This document shows, in pieces, positions 16,372 to 25,121 of a DNA stretch of 64,000 nt. Position numbers and translations under genes: made by a program. The notes under the pieces were generated by a model that was not told where the DNA came from, ran no database searches, and was given only the letters and a program-made list of their open reading frames with translations. The stretch's first letter is position 1; each line of letters opens with the position of its first letter. The DNA is from Hominimerdicola alba (GTDB taxonomy: Bacteria; Bacillota; Clostridia; Oscillospirales; Ruminococcaceae), in contig NZ_FOAT01000001.1 of assembly GCF_900109655.1 (NCBI RefSeq), positions 186,001-250,000 on the forward strand, read 5' to 3'.

Positions 16372-17718
16372 TTACAGATATGTACCGTAATCAGCATTCT
16401 CCTTGTTGATAGCCTCGATTTCTTCATTGATATCGCTGACTACCTTGCCTGCCTTGTCCTTCTCGTCGATAAGAACAAGCAGCTTAGCCTGCATTTCCTC
16501 GATCTCTTTCTTCATCATCTCGACCTTGGTGTTGCAGTCGAATGCATCGTTCTCTGCATCAGTCTTCTTGGACTTCAGCTCCTCGATTTTCTTGTTATTA
16601 GCCGCAATCTGTTCCTGTGCAAACTGCTTCATTTTCTCCAAAGCGCTCATGCCCGGATAAACCTCCTTCACTTCCTTGGAAACTACTTCCTCGGTATTAT
16701 TTTCATATCCGATCTCAGGGATATCTTCAACTGGCTCAGGTGCCTTGGTAAGTTCCTTTTCAAGCTCTTCTGGGCTTACCGATTCGATAGAGGGTATCTC
16801 GAGGATCTCATCCATAGCAGGATCCTCAGGCACATCATCTATGAGACTTACCTTGTGATCTACTGCATGTTCACCGCTTCCGTTATCATCATCACTGGGA
16901 AGCAGGCTGACCTTATGCTCTTCAACTTCTTCTTTCTCGATGACAGGAGGAAGATTTGCTTCCTCCACAGCCTTTCTTAGAAGCTCAGCCTCATCGATAG
17001 TATCGATGGAAGTCTCAGCCTTTACTGTCTCTTCAACGGGCTTTTCCTCAGCAGCAGGCTCATTGCTTGCAAGACCGTAAGAAGCCGAAACAGGTTTGGG
17101 ATCGTCACGTTTTGAATACGTGGGAGGAGTATACTTGTGTCTTACGGGCTTAGCTATCTGATCACCTTCAAGACCAGTTGCAAAATTACTGAACTTATTA
17201 TCCTCGGGCTCTGTAGTTTTAGCAGGAGCCGGCTCAGCTTTCTTGCAGGCTTCAACCCTCCTGAAATGTTCGTCCATTACATCGCGTACTGCCAGGATAT
17301 CAGCCTTATCCTTATTGAAGAATTCAGCTATATCATTTACACTTCTGCCGTCTTTGAGCATCTTTGCGATGCCCTCTGTATGCTTGTCGAGGAATCCCTC
17401 GTCGTCCATATCAAGGTTAACGGTTATCTTGACGGGATGATCATCAGCCTTGGGATTTCTTTTCAGGAAACCAACACCCGGGAACTTAGCTTTCTGAGCC
17501 TTGTCATTATCATCGGTTATAGAATGATCTACCTTGGGCTGAACATAGCTCTTATACTCGGGAAAATACTTCTCTACTATACCAATAACGTTCGCTTTTG
17601 GGATATTATTCATAGATCTTGATATTTCATCAAAACTATAACCCTCTTTATACAAACGAACGATCTTTTCATTAGTGCTTTCTTCCTTCTTCTTAGCCAA
17701 ATTAATCAATCCTTCCAT
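16372..17718 (-). CDS. Unrecognised protein with two helix-turn-helix-like segments and a C-terminal coiled coil
   Basis: About 448 residues. Two similar helical segments lie near the N-terminus: KIVRLYKEGYSFDEISRSM (about 20-40) and a second around GIAKMLKDGRSVNDIAEFF (about 125-145), each followed by an amphipathic helix. They resemble small helix-turn-helix units. A long acidic, Pro/Glu-rich region spans about 200-370, then a Lys/Glu heptad-rich coiled coil (about 375-445). There is no signal peptide or membrane helix. It has a perfect consensus promoter and stands alone. A DNA-associated or scaffold role is inference. The start is ATG 17718 or a TTG at 17742. Confidence 0.7.
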   Translation of the reverse strand: MEGLINLAKKKEESTNEKIVRLYKEGYSFDEISRSMNNIPKANVIGIVEKYFPEYKSYVQPKVDHSITDDNDKAQKAKFPGVGFLKRNPKADDHPVKITVNLDMDDEGFLDKHTEGIAKMLKDGRSVNDIAEFFNKDKADILAVRDVMDEHFRRVEACKKAEPAPAKTTEPEDNKFSNFATGLEGDQIAKPVRHKYTPPTYSKRDDPKPVSASYGLASNEPAAEEKPVEETVKAETSIDTIDEAELLRKAVEEANLPPVIEKEEVEEHKVSLLPSDDDNGSGEHAVDHKVSLIDDVPEDPAMDEILEIPSIESVSPEELEKELTKAPEPVEDIPEIGYENNTEEVVSKEVKEVYPGMSALEKMKQFAQEQIAANNKKIEELKSKKTDAENDAFDCNTKVEMMKKEIEEMQAKLLVLIDEKDKAGKVVSDINEEIEAINKENADYGTYL

Positions 17719-17790
17719 GCTTATTCCGGTATCAAGCTGCAAAACAGCTCATAGTAAATACATCAGATACCGTTTTTATCGCTCTTGTAT

Positions 17791-17819
17791 ATTATACAAT
17801 ATTCGAATTAAAATGTCAA
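17791..17819 (-). promoter_or_regulatory. Consensus promoter of the coiled-coil protein gene
   Basis: Minus-strand TTGACA (17814-17819), 17-bp spacer, TATAAT (17791-17796), both hexamers exact. Confidence 0.85.
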
Positions 17820-17918
17820 TACAATTTGTCGAAATTCTCTACAATATTTTAATATTTTTCTCGGTGGAATATTTTAATAATTGTCAGAAACATGATGTTA
17901 ACATTTTACAAAACTAGA

Positions 17919-18539
17919 TTATGCCATTCGTGCATTATTTACAAAGGCAAATATCTTGTTTCTGTCCTTTCCGATTCCCTCGTCTTTCTCTACTCCTGAT
18001 GAAACATCGACACAATCGGGCTTAACGCGTTTTACGGCATCAAAAACGTTTTCGGGATGAAGTCCGCCAGCCAGTATGAACATTTTTCCATCACGTGGAA
18101 TGTCATCCAGAAGCTTCCAGTCGAAACATTTTCCGCTTCCGTATTCAGCAGCATCAAAAACATAACCGCAGACCTTCTCCAGCATGGAGTATTTTTCAAG
18201 CCTGTCAATGTCTGTCACATTGAATGCTTTGACTATCGGTATAGCGGAAGCTTCATATGCTTCATCTGAAAGCTCACCGTGAACCTGGAGGATATCAAAC
18301 CCTGCCATGCTTATTTCCCTGACCTGTTCCGCATCCGGCGACACTGTCACCGCGCATTTTTTTACATTATCCGAAAGCGCACTCATTATCTTCTTTGCCT
18401 GAGCAATGCTGACATTTCTCTTGCTTTTAGGGAAAAACAGTACCATTCCTGCCATATCCGCTCCGCTTTCCGAAACGTTCACAGCGTCTTCAGTAGATAC
18501 GAGCCCGCAAATTTTGATCTTAACTGACAATCTTATCAC
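17919..18539 (-). CDS. trpF: Phosphoribosylanthranilate isomerase
   Basis: A 206-residue TIM-barrel enzyme of tryptophan synthesis. Visible are KIKICGL with the catalytic Cys at the first strand, LQVHGE, VFDAAEYGSGKCFDW (general-acid Asp and phosphate-binding Gly), LAGGLHPENVFDAV and VDVSSGVE. It stands alone without other trp genes, which must be elsewhere. The start could be the GTG at 18539 or a TTG nine bases further in; the N-terminal MIRLS in the longer form is not conserved in relatives. Confidence 0.92.
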   Translation of the reverse strand: MIRLSVKIKICGLVSTEDAVNVSESGADMAGMVLFFPKSKRNVSIAQAKKIMSALSDNVKKCAVTVSPDAEQVREISMAGFDILQVHGELSDEAYEASAIPIVKAFNVTDIDRLEKYSMLEKVCGYVFDAAEYGSGKCFDWKLLDDIPRDGKMFILAGGLHPENVFDAVKRVKPDCVDVSSGVEKDEGIGKDRNKIFAFVNNARMA

Positions 18540-18941
18540 CGTCCATAGATATATGGTTCATTCTTCGTTAATTATTATAGCATATATACTTTTCAATTTC
18601 AAGGTCAATTGTGCAGATTATTCAATTCCATGATTTAACATTATGTAAACTGAAAATTCCTTAAAAAGCTTATCTCATGCTTTATTAAAGAAATAATTAA
18701 CTGAATTTAATTCACATTAGTCTCTTCTTAAATTTATATATCTACCAATATAAGTTGATTTTAAAGATATTTCTTTGTCTGAACAGTAAAATAGTTTGCT
18801 TAATTTATGCTCTGTATTGTGATATTCTTAGAACTTTTAACATAACACTTGATTTTTACAAACTTTCCTGTATAATGGTATTAAAGATTGGGTTTGTTAC
18901 CGATAAAGTATTAATTTTGATATTGATATCGGGGTGGTAAT
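18540..18941. other. AT-rich intergenic stretch between divergent genes
   Basis: About 400 bp of AT-rich DNA between divergently transcribed trpF and the GGDEF/EAL gene. It must hold both promoters. I see no clear gene, hairpin or repeat. Confidence 0.5.
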
Positions 18942-20594
18942 TTGAACGATAAATTTAAACTTATAAAACAGTCCTTCAAGATGTTGGAGGGTCTGTCTGT
19001 GTTTGATGAGGAGGTCATCCGTGAATCTGTAAAACCGATCGCCGAGGCTTATGGCGCTGCGGCGGTGATTCTGGAGATACCATTCAAGTCAAACAGCAAA
19101 CAGCTCTACTATCTTTACGGCGACAATTCTGTTGATATTGTCGGCAGACAGATATTCACCTATGAAGGCAGGCGCAGGGCAGGCGTAAGGACTGTCATTA
19201 CCTGGATAAGCAGCGGAACTGTATGGGATGATGAAGATCTTGAGGACCTTGATTTTATCAGCACGACTGCCTGCACTCTTTCCGAAAAATTGCGGTTGGA
19301 TGCCATGGCAAACAGCTATTATTATATGGATACTGTCACAGGCGTAAGCAATAACAATGGTCTCGGCAGATTCGTCAGCAAGCTGATAAGGCGCGGTATA
19401 TTCCATCACTATGGTTGTGCACTTCTGGATATAATCGGGTTCAGCTATGTAAATAAAAAGGCAGGCTTCCGCACCGGAACAAAGGTCATTAAACAGTATG
19501 CTTCAAAGCTGAAAGATATGTTTGGTGCTGATGAACTTATTGCACGTCCCGGCGGAGATAATTTTATCATCATATTCAAAAAGGAGAATATCGATAAGAT
19601 CAATAAGCTGGTCAAAGGCATCGACGTAAAGGCAAGAGTCAATTCTGCCACTATGAGATTCAACCTCACCGCAAGGGCAGGAGTATACATGATAAATACT
19701 CCCGACCAGACTTTTGACAAAGTGATATCCTACCTTTCCACAAGTCTCAACTATGCCAAAAGCTACTCTCGGACAAACGTTGTTTATTACACCAAGGACG
19801 TTGAACACAAGGTGATCGAGCACAAGGAGTTCTGCCAGAAGTTCAAAAATGCCATCGATAAGAATGAGTTTTATGTGCTGTATCAGCCAAAGGTCTACAC
19901 AAAAAACAATACCCTTTACGGTGCGGAAGCCCTGGTCAGGTGGAACAACGACGGCAAGGTTATATATCCGGGGGATTTCGTTGAGATATTTGAAAAAGAA
20001 CACCTGATATCTGATCTTGATTTCTACGTTCTTGAACAGACCTGCCGCGATCTCCGAAGCTGGGTTGATAACGGTCTTGAACCTGTAACCGTGTCCGTAA
20101 ATTTCTCTAATGATCATCTCGGTGATGATGAACTTATTGACCGTATCATCGCGATAGTTGATAAATACGGTATCGATCATCACCTTATCGAGATAGAGAT
20201 GACGGAGACCGTAGATGTCTACGAGATCAACCGTCTTCTCACTTATGTCAACGGACTTCACAAGAACGGATTTACCGTTGCGATAGATGATTTCGGAATC
20301 GGCTATTCATCGCTGCTTATGCTGCAAAGTGTTTCGGTTGATGTTCTGAAGATCGACAAGGCTTTCATAGCAGAACTCACAGGAGATGCAGAAAAGCGCG
20401 AGAATATCATTCTTCGCCATATAATAAATATGGCAGAGGAATTGGGCGTCGAGATAGTTGCCGAGGGTGTTGAGACCGATGAACAGCGCAGCAATCTCAC
20501 CGATATGCACTGCCATCGTATCCAAGGGTATTTCTACGATAAGCCACTTTTTACCGATGCTTTTCGGAATAGGCTTTCTGCAAAGACATATTAA
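18942..20594 (+). CDS. Cyclic-di-GMP protein with degenerate GGDEF and intact EAL domain
   Basis: A 550-residue cytoplasmic protein. An N-terminal region of about 130 residues has no recognised sensor fold. The GGDEF domain (about 135-295) reads RPGGDNF at its signature, so diguanylate cyclase activity is unlikely. The EAL phosphodiesterase domain (about 300-545) keeps the expected catalytic residues: GAEALVRW, SVNFSNDHL, EIEMTET, AIDDFGIGYSS, LKIDKAF and AEGVET. It therefore probably degrades c-di-GMP, with the GGDEF half possibly binding GTP as an effector. The start is TTG 18942 after GGGGTGG. Confidence 0.9.
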   Translation: MNDKFKLIKQSFKMLEGLSVFDEEVIRESVKPIAEAYGAAAVILEIPFKSNSKQLYYLYGDNSVDIVGRQIFTYEGRRRAGVRTVITWISSGTVWDDEDLEDLDFISTTACTLSEKLRLDAMANSYYYMDTVTGVSNNNGLGRFVSKLIRRGIFHHYGCALLDIIGFSYVNKKAGFRTGTKVIKQYASKLKDMFGADELIARPGGDNFIIIFKKENIDKINKLVKGIDVKARVNSATMRFNLTARAGVYMINTPDQTFDKVISYLSTSLNYAKSYSRTNVVYYTKDVEHKVIEHKEFCQKFKNAIDKNEFYVLYQPKVYTKNNTLYGAEALVRWNNDGKVIYPGDFVEIFEKEHLISDLDFYVLEQTCRDLRSWVDNGLEPVTVSVNFSNDHLGDDELIDRIIAIVDKYGIDHHLIEIEMTETVDVYEINRLLTYVNGLHKNGFTVAIDDFGIGYSSLLMLQSVSVDVLKIDKAFIAELTGDAEKRENIILRHIINMAEELGVEIVAEGVETDEQRSNLTDMHCHRIQGYFYDKPLFTDAFRNRLSAKTY

Positions 20595-20632
20595 AAAAAC
20601 GGAGCGTTTCTCAAACTAACGCTCCGTTTTCT
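20593..20632. terminator. Bidirectional terminator between the EAL gene and the YolD-like gene
   Basis: AAACGGAGCGT / ACGCTCCGTTT hairpin at the convergent gene ends, A-rich before and T-rich after. Confidence 0.85.
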
Positions 20633-21039
20633 GTTTCCCTGAATTCCAAACTGTAAAGATCAACTATCGGTATGCGCATACCATCAGCAAAAACAAGAGA
20701 ATTCTCATAGGTGTCGATAATGCGAACTGCCCCTCTTTTCACATTATAACTTCCTCCGGATTTCTTTTCATCTGGCAGAAAATACACAGCCATTATCTCG
20801 GGTCTTTCCGATATATTCTCCATAAGTCTGCAAAGCTGGGAATTAAGCCTGTTTATTCCGTCTTCGTCAAGCTCGTGCTTACAGTCCGTAAACCGCACAG
20901 TTTCACCGACTGCGTCATCATACCCGGTCAATGCTGCAAAGGACGCGAACTGAGCTGCACGGTCATGCTGTGACATGGGTGGAAGATCGTCATAGTACGG
21001 ACGGCTCATATCCTTTATATCGCTGTAATCATGAAACAT
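20611..21039 (-). CDS. YolD-like protein, partner of the Y-family polymerase
   Basis: A 142-residue protein starting at ATG 21039 after GAGGGGTGAG, 11 bp beyond the stop of the polymerase gene. It opens with SDIKDMSRPYYDDLPPMSQHDRAAQFASFAALTGYDD, shown here in pieces: the MSRPYYDDLPPMSQHDRAAQ and FAALTGYDD parts are typical of small YolD-like proteins that accompany UvrX/UmuC-type polymerases in Clostridia. A C-terminal beta-rich region (VKRGAVRIIDTYENSLVF) resembles the YolD fold. Its role in translesion synthesis is not established. Confidence 0.7.
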   Translation of the reverse strand: MFHDYSDIKDMSRPYYDDLPPMSQHDRAAQFASFAALTGYDDAVGETVRFTDCKHELDEDGINRLNSQLCRLMENISERPEIMAVYFLPDEKKSGGSYNVKRGAVRIIDTYENSLVFADGMRIPIVDLYSLEFRETENGALV

Positions 21040-21050
21040 GATCTCACCCC

Positions 21051-22544
21051 TCACGCCTTGTGTCCGCCGATCGTTCCGTTCCTCTCACGGGCAGTGCCGC
21101 CATCAAGATAATTAAAGCCCTTGAGCACTGCGTTTTTTCCGTATCGGCGTTTGATCTTCAGTATAGCCTGCTGTATGGCTTTTTCCTTGTGATAAGCCTT
21201 TTCACGCTCCTCGCTCTCCTGCTGGGACGAAGCTATCGTGAATATATCCAGCTGTTCGCACATATCGTATTCAGAGGCTTCTTCCTCATATATCAGATTG
21301 CAGGCGGCGATGTTCAGCCTGCGGAAAAGCAGTCTGCTGTCAGCTATCCGTTCGAAAACTTCTGTCACCGCCGAAGTTATCTCCTTTGAAGATGCCGTGT
21401 GCCGCCTGAGATTCACAGTTCCCCGGGAATGTTTCGGTATCGACCGACCGTAATGGTCGCGCACTACCTCACCATCGTAATTTCTGCCCGAAAGACTCTC
21501 CCTGTCATACCCCAGCACCAGCACCAGCTGATCTGTGACCAAGCCCTTTTCCGCTAAATCAAGTGACAGCGCATCAGCCATCTCTCGTATTATTATGTGA
21601 ACATCCTTGTACTCAGTTGGCTTCTGAAGCACCTGTCCCGACGACAGACTTTTCGTCTCGGGACGGTACGCCTTTACATCAGCCATCGTAGTCGGCTCTA
21701 TACCCCAGGCATGGTCAATCAGAAGCTCCGCATTTTTCCCAAGTTCCCTATAAATATTGCCTATACGCCATCTGTCCAGCGAATGTCTTGCTATATCGCC
21801 CATAGTCCGTATCCCCAGCTTTTCAAGACGCTTTGCGATACCTCCGCCCACACGCCAGAAATCCGTTATCGGTGTGTGCTCCCACAGCTTTTCACGGTAA
21901 AGCCTTTCATCAAGATAAGCTATCCTCACGCCGTCCTTGTCAGCGGGGATATGCTTCGCAACTATATCCATCGCGATCTTGCAAAGGTACATATTAGTGC
22001 CAATGCCCGCCGTTGCGGTTATCCCAGTGGCTGAAAGCACATCCCGCACCAGCATGGCGGCAAATTCACACGGCGACACTCTGTAGGTCGTCAGATAACT
22101 CGTGGCATCTATAAAAACCTCATCTATTGAATATGCAAAAATATCCTCGGGAGCTACATATTTGAGATATATCCCGTATATCTTCGCACTTATCTCCATA
22201 TACTTTGACATTTGCGGCGTTGCAATTTTATAGCTTAGTTCCAGCGTCGGATCGGCTTTCAGCGCCTTGTCAGAATCCGAGCTTCCCGAAAATCCCCTGC
22301 CGTGAAGCTTGTTCCTGCGAATACTGTTTATCTCCTTGACCTTTTCCACAACTTCAAAAAGCCTTGCCCTGCTTGATATCCCGTGAGCTTTCAATGTAGG
22401 TGTGACAGCCAGACAGATAGTTTTCTCAGTACGCGAAGGGTCAGCCACCACCAGATTAGTATCCAGAGGATCACGTCCCAACTGAACACATTCCACCGAT
22501 GCATAAAATGATTTAAGATCTATCGCCACATATATCCTGTCCAT
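21051..22544 (-). CDS. Y-family DNA polymerase, UvrX/UmuC-like
   Basis: A 497-residue lesion-bypass polymerase. Catalytic motifs are YVAIDLKSFYASVE (first metal Asp, steric-gate region) and FAYSIDEVFIDAT (second acidic pair). A helix-hairpin-helix follows (KRLEKLGIRTMGDIARH), then the little-finger domain to about residue 420. It is longer than Pol IV and of the UvrX type common in Firmicutes. The promoter contains LexA-like boxes, so it should be induced by DNA damage together with the YolD-like gene. Confidence 0.92.
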   Translation of the reverse strand: MDRIYVAIDLKSFYASVECVQLGRDPLDTNLVVADPSRTEKTICLAVTPTLKAHGISSRARLFEVVEKVKEINSIRRNKLHGRGFSGSSDSDKALKADPTLELSYKIATPQMSKYMEISAKIYGIYLKYVAPEDIFAYSIDEVFIDATSYLTTYRVSPCEFAAMLVRDVLSATGITATAGIGTNMYLCKIAMDIVAKHIPADKDGVRIAYLDERLYREKLWEHTPITDFWRVGGGIAKRLEKLGIRTMGDIARHSLDRWRIGNIYRELGKNAELLIDHAWGIEPTTMADVKAYRPETKSLSSGQVLQKPTEYKDVHIIIREMADALSLDLAEKGLVTDQLVLVLGYDRESLSGRNYDGEVVRDHYGRSIPKHSRGTVNLRRHTASSKEITSAVTEVFERIADSRLLFRRLNIAACNLIYEEEASEYDMCEQLDIFTIASSQQESEEREKAYHKEKAIQQAILKIKRRYGKNAVLKGFNYLDGGTARERNGTIGGHKA

Positions 22545-22576
22545 AAGTCACCATCCTCGCACGTTTGTTTGTATAT

Positions 22577-22627
22577 ATTCTATCATACATTTGTTCGTTT
22601 GTCAATAGTTTTACGAAAATTTGTTCG
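22577..22627 (-). promoter_or_regulatory. Polymerase operon promoter with two LexA-like boxes
   Basis: Minus-strand TTGACA (22600-22605), 17-bp spacer, TAGAAT (22577-22582). Between -35 and -10 lies CGAACAAATGTATG (22584-22597), and upstream lies CGAACAAATTTTCG (22614-22627). Both approximate the Firmicute SOS box CGAACNNNNGTTCG, each with one good and one imperfect half. They start exactly 30 bp apart. Confidence 0.7.
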
Positions 22628-22634
22628 ATATAAC

Positions 22635-22708
22635 TAAAAAACGCAGACAGCGATGATCTGTCTGCGTAAAAATACAAGGCAGATACTCCATAAGAAGTAT
22701 CTGCCTTG
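22635..22708 (-). terminator. Two tandem terminators after the amidase gene
   Basis: ACGCAGACAG / CTGTCTGCGT (22637-22667, T-run on the minus strand) and CAAGGCAGATACT / AGTATCTGCCTTG (22675-22708). Either should stop transcription from the amidase gene before the polymerase promoter. Confidence 0.8.
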
Positions 22709-22731
22709 ATACAGGAAAAGCCCTGAAATTA

Positions 22732-23853
22732 TTATTCTGTAGTCATAGGATCGGTGTAGTAACCCATACCGTCATCTGTATAAACGATCTCGGGCTCGGA
22801 TTCTGTCTGCGTATCATCATAATCATCATATCCGTAACCGTCGTCATAGCTGTAGCCCTCTTCCTCAGTCTGACTGCTGCCTTCATCGATTTCCGAGCTC
22901 TCGTCTGGCTTACTTTCAGTCACAGCCGACTTCTCCACGGGGGCGGGCTTATTCGATAACAGCTGACCGTTCAACAGCCTTGCACCGTTATCATCGATAA
23001 CACCCAATTCATTTGCTCCGCTGATTATCGCATTGCCGATAGCTCTTGCATAGGGTTCAAGGCTGGCTTCCAAAAGCTGATTGTCGATGTCACTGGTAAG
23101 ATAACCCATATCCAGCAGTACGCTGGGCATTACTGTCAACTGGTTTATTTTGTAGTTAGCGCTGTTGTCATTGGGATATCCCGCACGCACTCCCCTGTTT
23201 TCAGATATGCCTATATCATGAAGCTTCATCATTATCTTCTCAGCGAAAAGCTTATCTGCTTCGGGCTTTGAAGTGTGTATCCAGGCTTCAAAGCCGTGGG
23301 TATCGCTGCCCTCTATCTCGTTGCTGCTTCGGTGTATCGAAACAAACAGATCAGCGCCGTTATCATTGGCGATATTGCATCTTTCCTCAACGCTGATATA
23401 TCTGTCATCAGTTCTGGTCATAATGACCTTCACTCCGCAGCTTTCAAGATAATCTCTCACAGCCTCGGCTATCTTCAGGGTATCGTTCTTTTCAAACCTG
23501 TTGTCCTCGCCTATAGTGCCCTTGTCAAAACCGCCGTGGGCGGCATCTATGCAGACAGTAAGCTCTATGCCGTCATAAACTACATCGTTCTCCTTGTTTT
23601 CGGGAGCCGCATAGTAATCATCGCCCTTATTTTCAGCCGAAGATGTGACACCTGCCTTTTCGCCTTTGCCTTTCTGTGACTTTCCCGAAACCGCGCCGAC
23701 GATCTTGACGATAACAACAATTATGAGGATGATTGCAACCAGCGCAATGCTTATCCTGCCCCAGTAGACCTTGACCTTTTTCTTCTTATTTTTATTTTTA
23801 CGCGGCATACGTCCGTATACCTGGTAAAATTCTTCATCTGACATTTTATACAT
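22732..23853 (-). CDS. N-acetylmuramoyl-L-alanine amidase, Amidase_3 type
   Basis: A 373-residue cell-wall hydrolase anchored by one N-terminal transmembrane helix (about residues 34-53, ISIALVAIILIIVVIVKIVG) after a very basic stretch. The catalytic domain (about 95-285) has zinc ligands in CIDAAHGGFDKG, FEKNDTLKIA and FVSIHRSS. The usual catalytic Glu of the motif vPxVLvElGF is Asp here (VLLDMGYLTSD). The C-terminal 80 residues are Ser/Glu/Asp/Tyr-rich with no recognised domain. Start ATG 23853 behind GGGAG. Terminators separate it from the SOS operon. Confidence 0.88.
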   Translation of the reverse strand: MYKMSDEEFYQVYGRMPRKNKNKKKKVKVYWGRISIALVAIILIIVVIVKIVGAVSGKSQKGKGEKAGVTSSAENKGDDYYAAPENKENDVVYDGIELTVCIDAAHGGFDKGTIGEDNRFEKNDTLKIAEAVRDYLESCGVKVIMTRTDDRYISVEERCNIANDNGADLFVSIHRSSNEIEGSDTHGFEAWIHTSKPEADKLFAEKIMMKLHDIGISENRGVRAGYPNDNSANYKINQLTVMPSVLLDMGYLTSDIDNQLLEASLEPYARAIGNAIISGANELGVIDDNGARLLNGQLLSNKPAPVEKSAVTESKPDESSEIDEGSSQTEEEGYSYDDGYGYDDYDDTQTESEPEIVYTDDGMGYYTDPMTTE

Positions 23854-23885
23854 GGATATTGCTCCCTGTTATCGGCGGAAAATGC

Positions 23886-24974
23886 TTATTCCACCAGTGT
23901 TCTTTCGTCGCAGTATTCACATTCAAGCATTGTGCCCTCGCCCCTGAAATAGTGAGGGAGATAAGTCTCCTTATGGGTTATGCACAATGGATTCGAGCAT
24001 TTCTGATGCTCATGCACCTTGCCCGTGATGAGCGGCACTTTAAGGCTGTTTTCTTCAAGCATAGTGAGTATAAGCGCCATTCTGATGTACATACCGTACT
24101 TAGCCTGCTTGAAGTACATTGCTCTCGGGTCGTCATCGACTTCGATGGCTATCTCATCAACTCTCGGCAGAGGGTGAAGAACTATCATGCTGTCCTTAGC
24201 CTTAGACATCTTCTTTTTATCGAGTATGTAATGTCCCTTCTGCTTTTCGTATTCCTCCGGACTTGCAAATCTCTCGCGCTGTATCCTTGTCATGTACAGA
24301 ACATCCAGCATACCCACCGCATCATCAAGTGAAGATACTTCCTTATACGGGTGTCCGCCTGCGGAAAGTACATCTTTAATGTATGCAGGCAGTGCCAGTT
24401 CGGGTGTTGATATCAGCACAAAACTTGTACCCTTGAAGCATGACATTGCCTTTATCAGCGAATGTACCGTTCTGCCATTTTTAAGGTCGCCGCAAAGACC
24501 GATACACAGACCTTCCAGTGAACCCTTTTCCTCTTTCAGGGTCAGCAGATCGGTAAGTGTCTGGGTCGGATGAAGATGCCCACCGTCGCCTGCGTTTATA
24601 ACAGGACAATCAGCAGTCAGCGCCGCCGCTTTTACAGAGCCCGCAACAGGGTGTCTCATTACCATGATATCTGCATATCCCGATACTATCTTAGTGGTAT
24701 CCTTGATGTTCTCGCCTTTAGCGACCGAAGAAGTCGCAGGGTTGTCAAAGCCGATTATCGTTCCGCCCAACCTTAGCATAGCCGTCTGAAAAGACATCTG
24801 AGTCCTTGTGGACGGTTCATAGAACAGCGTACCCATGATCTTTCCCTTGCAGCTTTCAGCATAAGCCGAGGGGTCAGCCATTATCTCGTGAGCCCTTTCC
24901 AGCAGTTTTTCCCACCAGCTAACTGAATAATCATTAAGATCGATAAGGTTGAGGTTGTTATAAAGATTTGCCAT
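23886..24974 (-). CDS. pyrB: Aspartate carbamoyltransferase with fused PyrI-like zinc tail
   Basis: A 362-residue enzyme committing carbamoyl phosphate and aspartate to pyrimidines. The carbamoyl-phosphate motif is FYEPSTRTQMSFQ; HLHPTQTLTDLLT and LHPLPRVDEI complete the active site. After about residue 310 a tail carries CSNPLCITHKE and, about 20 residues on, CEYCDE. This Cys4 layout copies the zinc-binding domain of the regulatory chain PyrI, without the nucleotide-binding domain. Start ATG 24974 has AAAGGAAG upstream. The amidase gene follows 32 bp later and may be cotranscribed. Confidence 0.93.
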   Translation of the reverse strand: MANLYNNLNLIDLNDYSVSWWEKLLERAHEIMADPSAYAESCKGKIMGTLFYEPSTRTQMSFQTAMLRLGGTIIGFDNPATSSVAKGENIKDTTKIVSGYADIMVMRHPVAGSVKAAALTADCPVINAGDGGHLHPTQTLTDLLTLKEEKGSLEGLCIGLCGDLKNGRTVHSLIKAMSCFKGTSFVLISTPELALPAYIKDVLSAGGHPYKEVSSLDDAVGMLDVLYMTRIQRERFASPEEYEKQKGHYILDKKKMSKAKDSMIVLHPLPRVDEIAIEVDDDPRAMYFKQAKYGMYIRMALILTMLEENSLKVPLITGKVHEHQKCSNPLCITHKETYLPHYFRGEGTMLECEYCDERTLVE

Positions 24975-25026
24975 AAATAAACTTCCTTTCAGCACAAAAC
25001 ATACCCTTAAAACATCATACTGATAT

Positions 25027-25055
25027 ATTATAACACATCTAGGCAGAAAAGTAAA
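25027..25055 (-). promoter_or_regulatory. Promoter of pyrB
   Basis: Minus-strand TTTACT (25050-25055), 17-bp spacer, TATAAT (25027-25032). No room is left for a long PyrR leader. Confidence 0.65.
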
Positions 25056-25072
25056 GACACTGCAAAAAATTT

Positions 25073-25112
25073 CTCGACCTGTTTCGTGTAAGAAACAAGC
25101 CGAGCTGTCCGA
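25073..25112 (-). terminator. Terminator of the comEC-holA-rnmV-MBOAT-DHHW operon
   Basis: Minus-strand CTCGGCTTGTTTC / GAAACAGGTCGAG with a 6-base loop, then AAATTTTTT. Confidence 0.85.
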
Positions 25113-25121
25113 TCGAAAACC

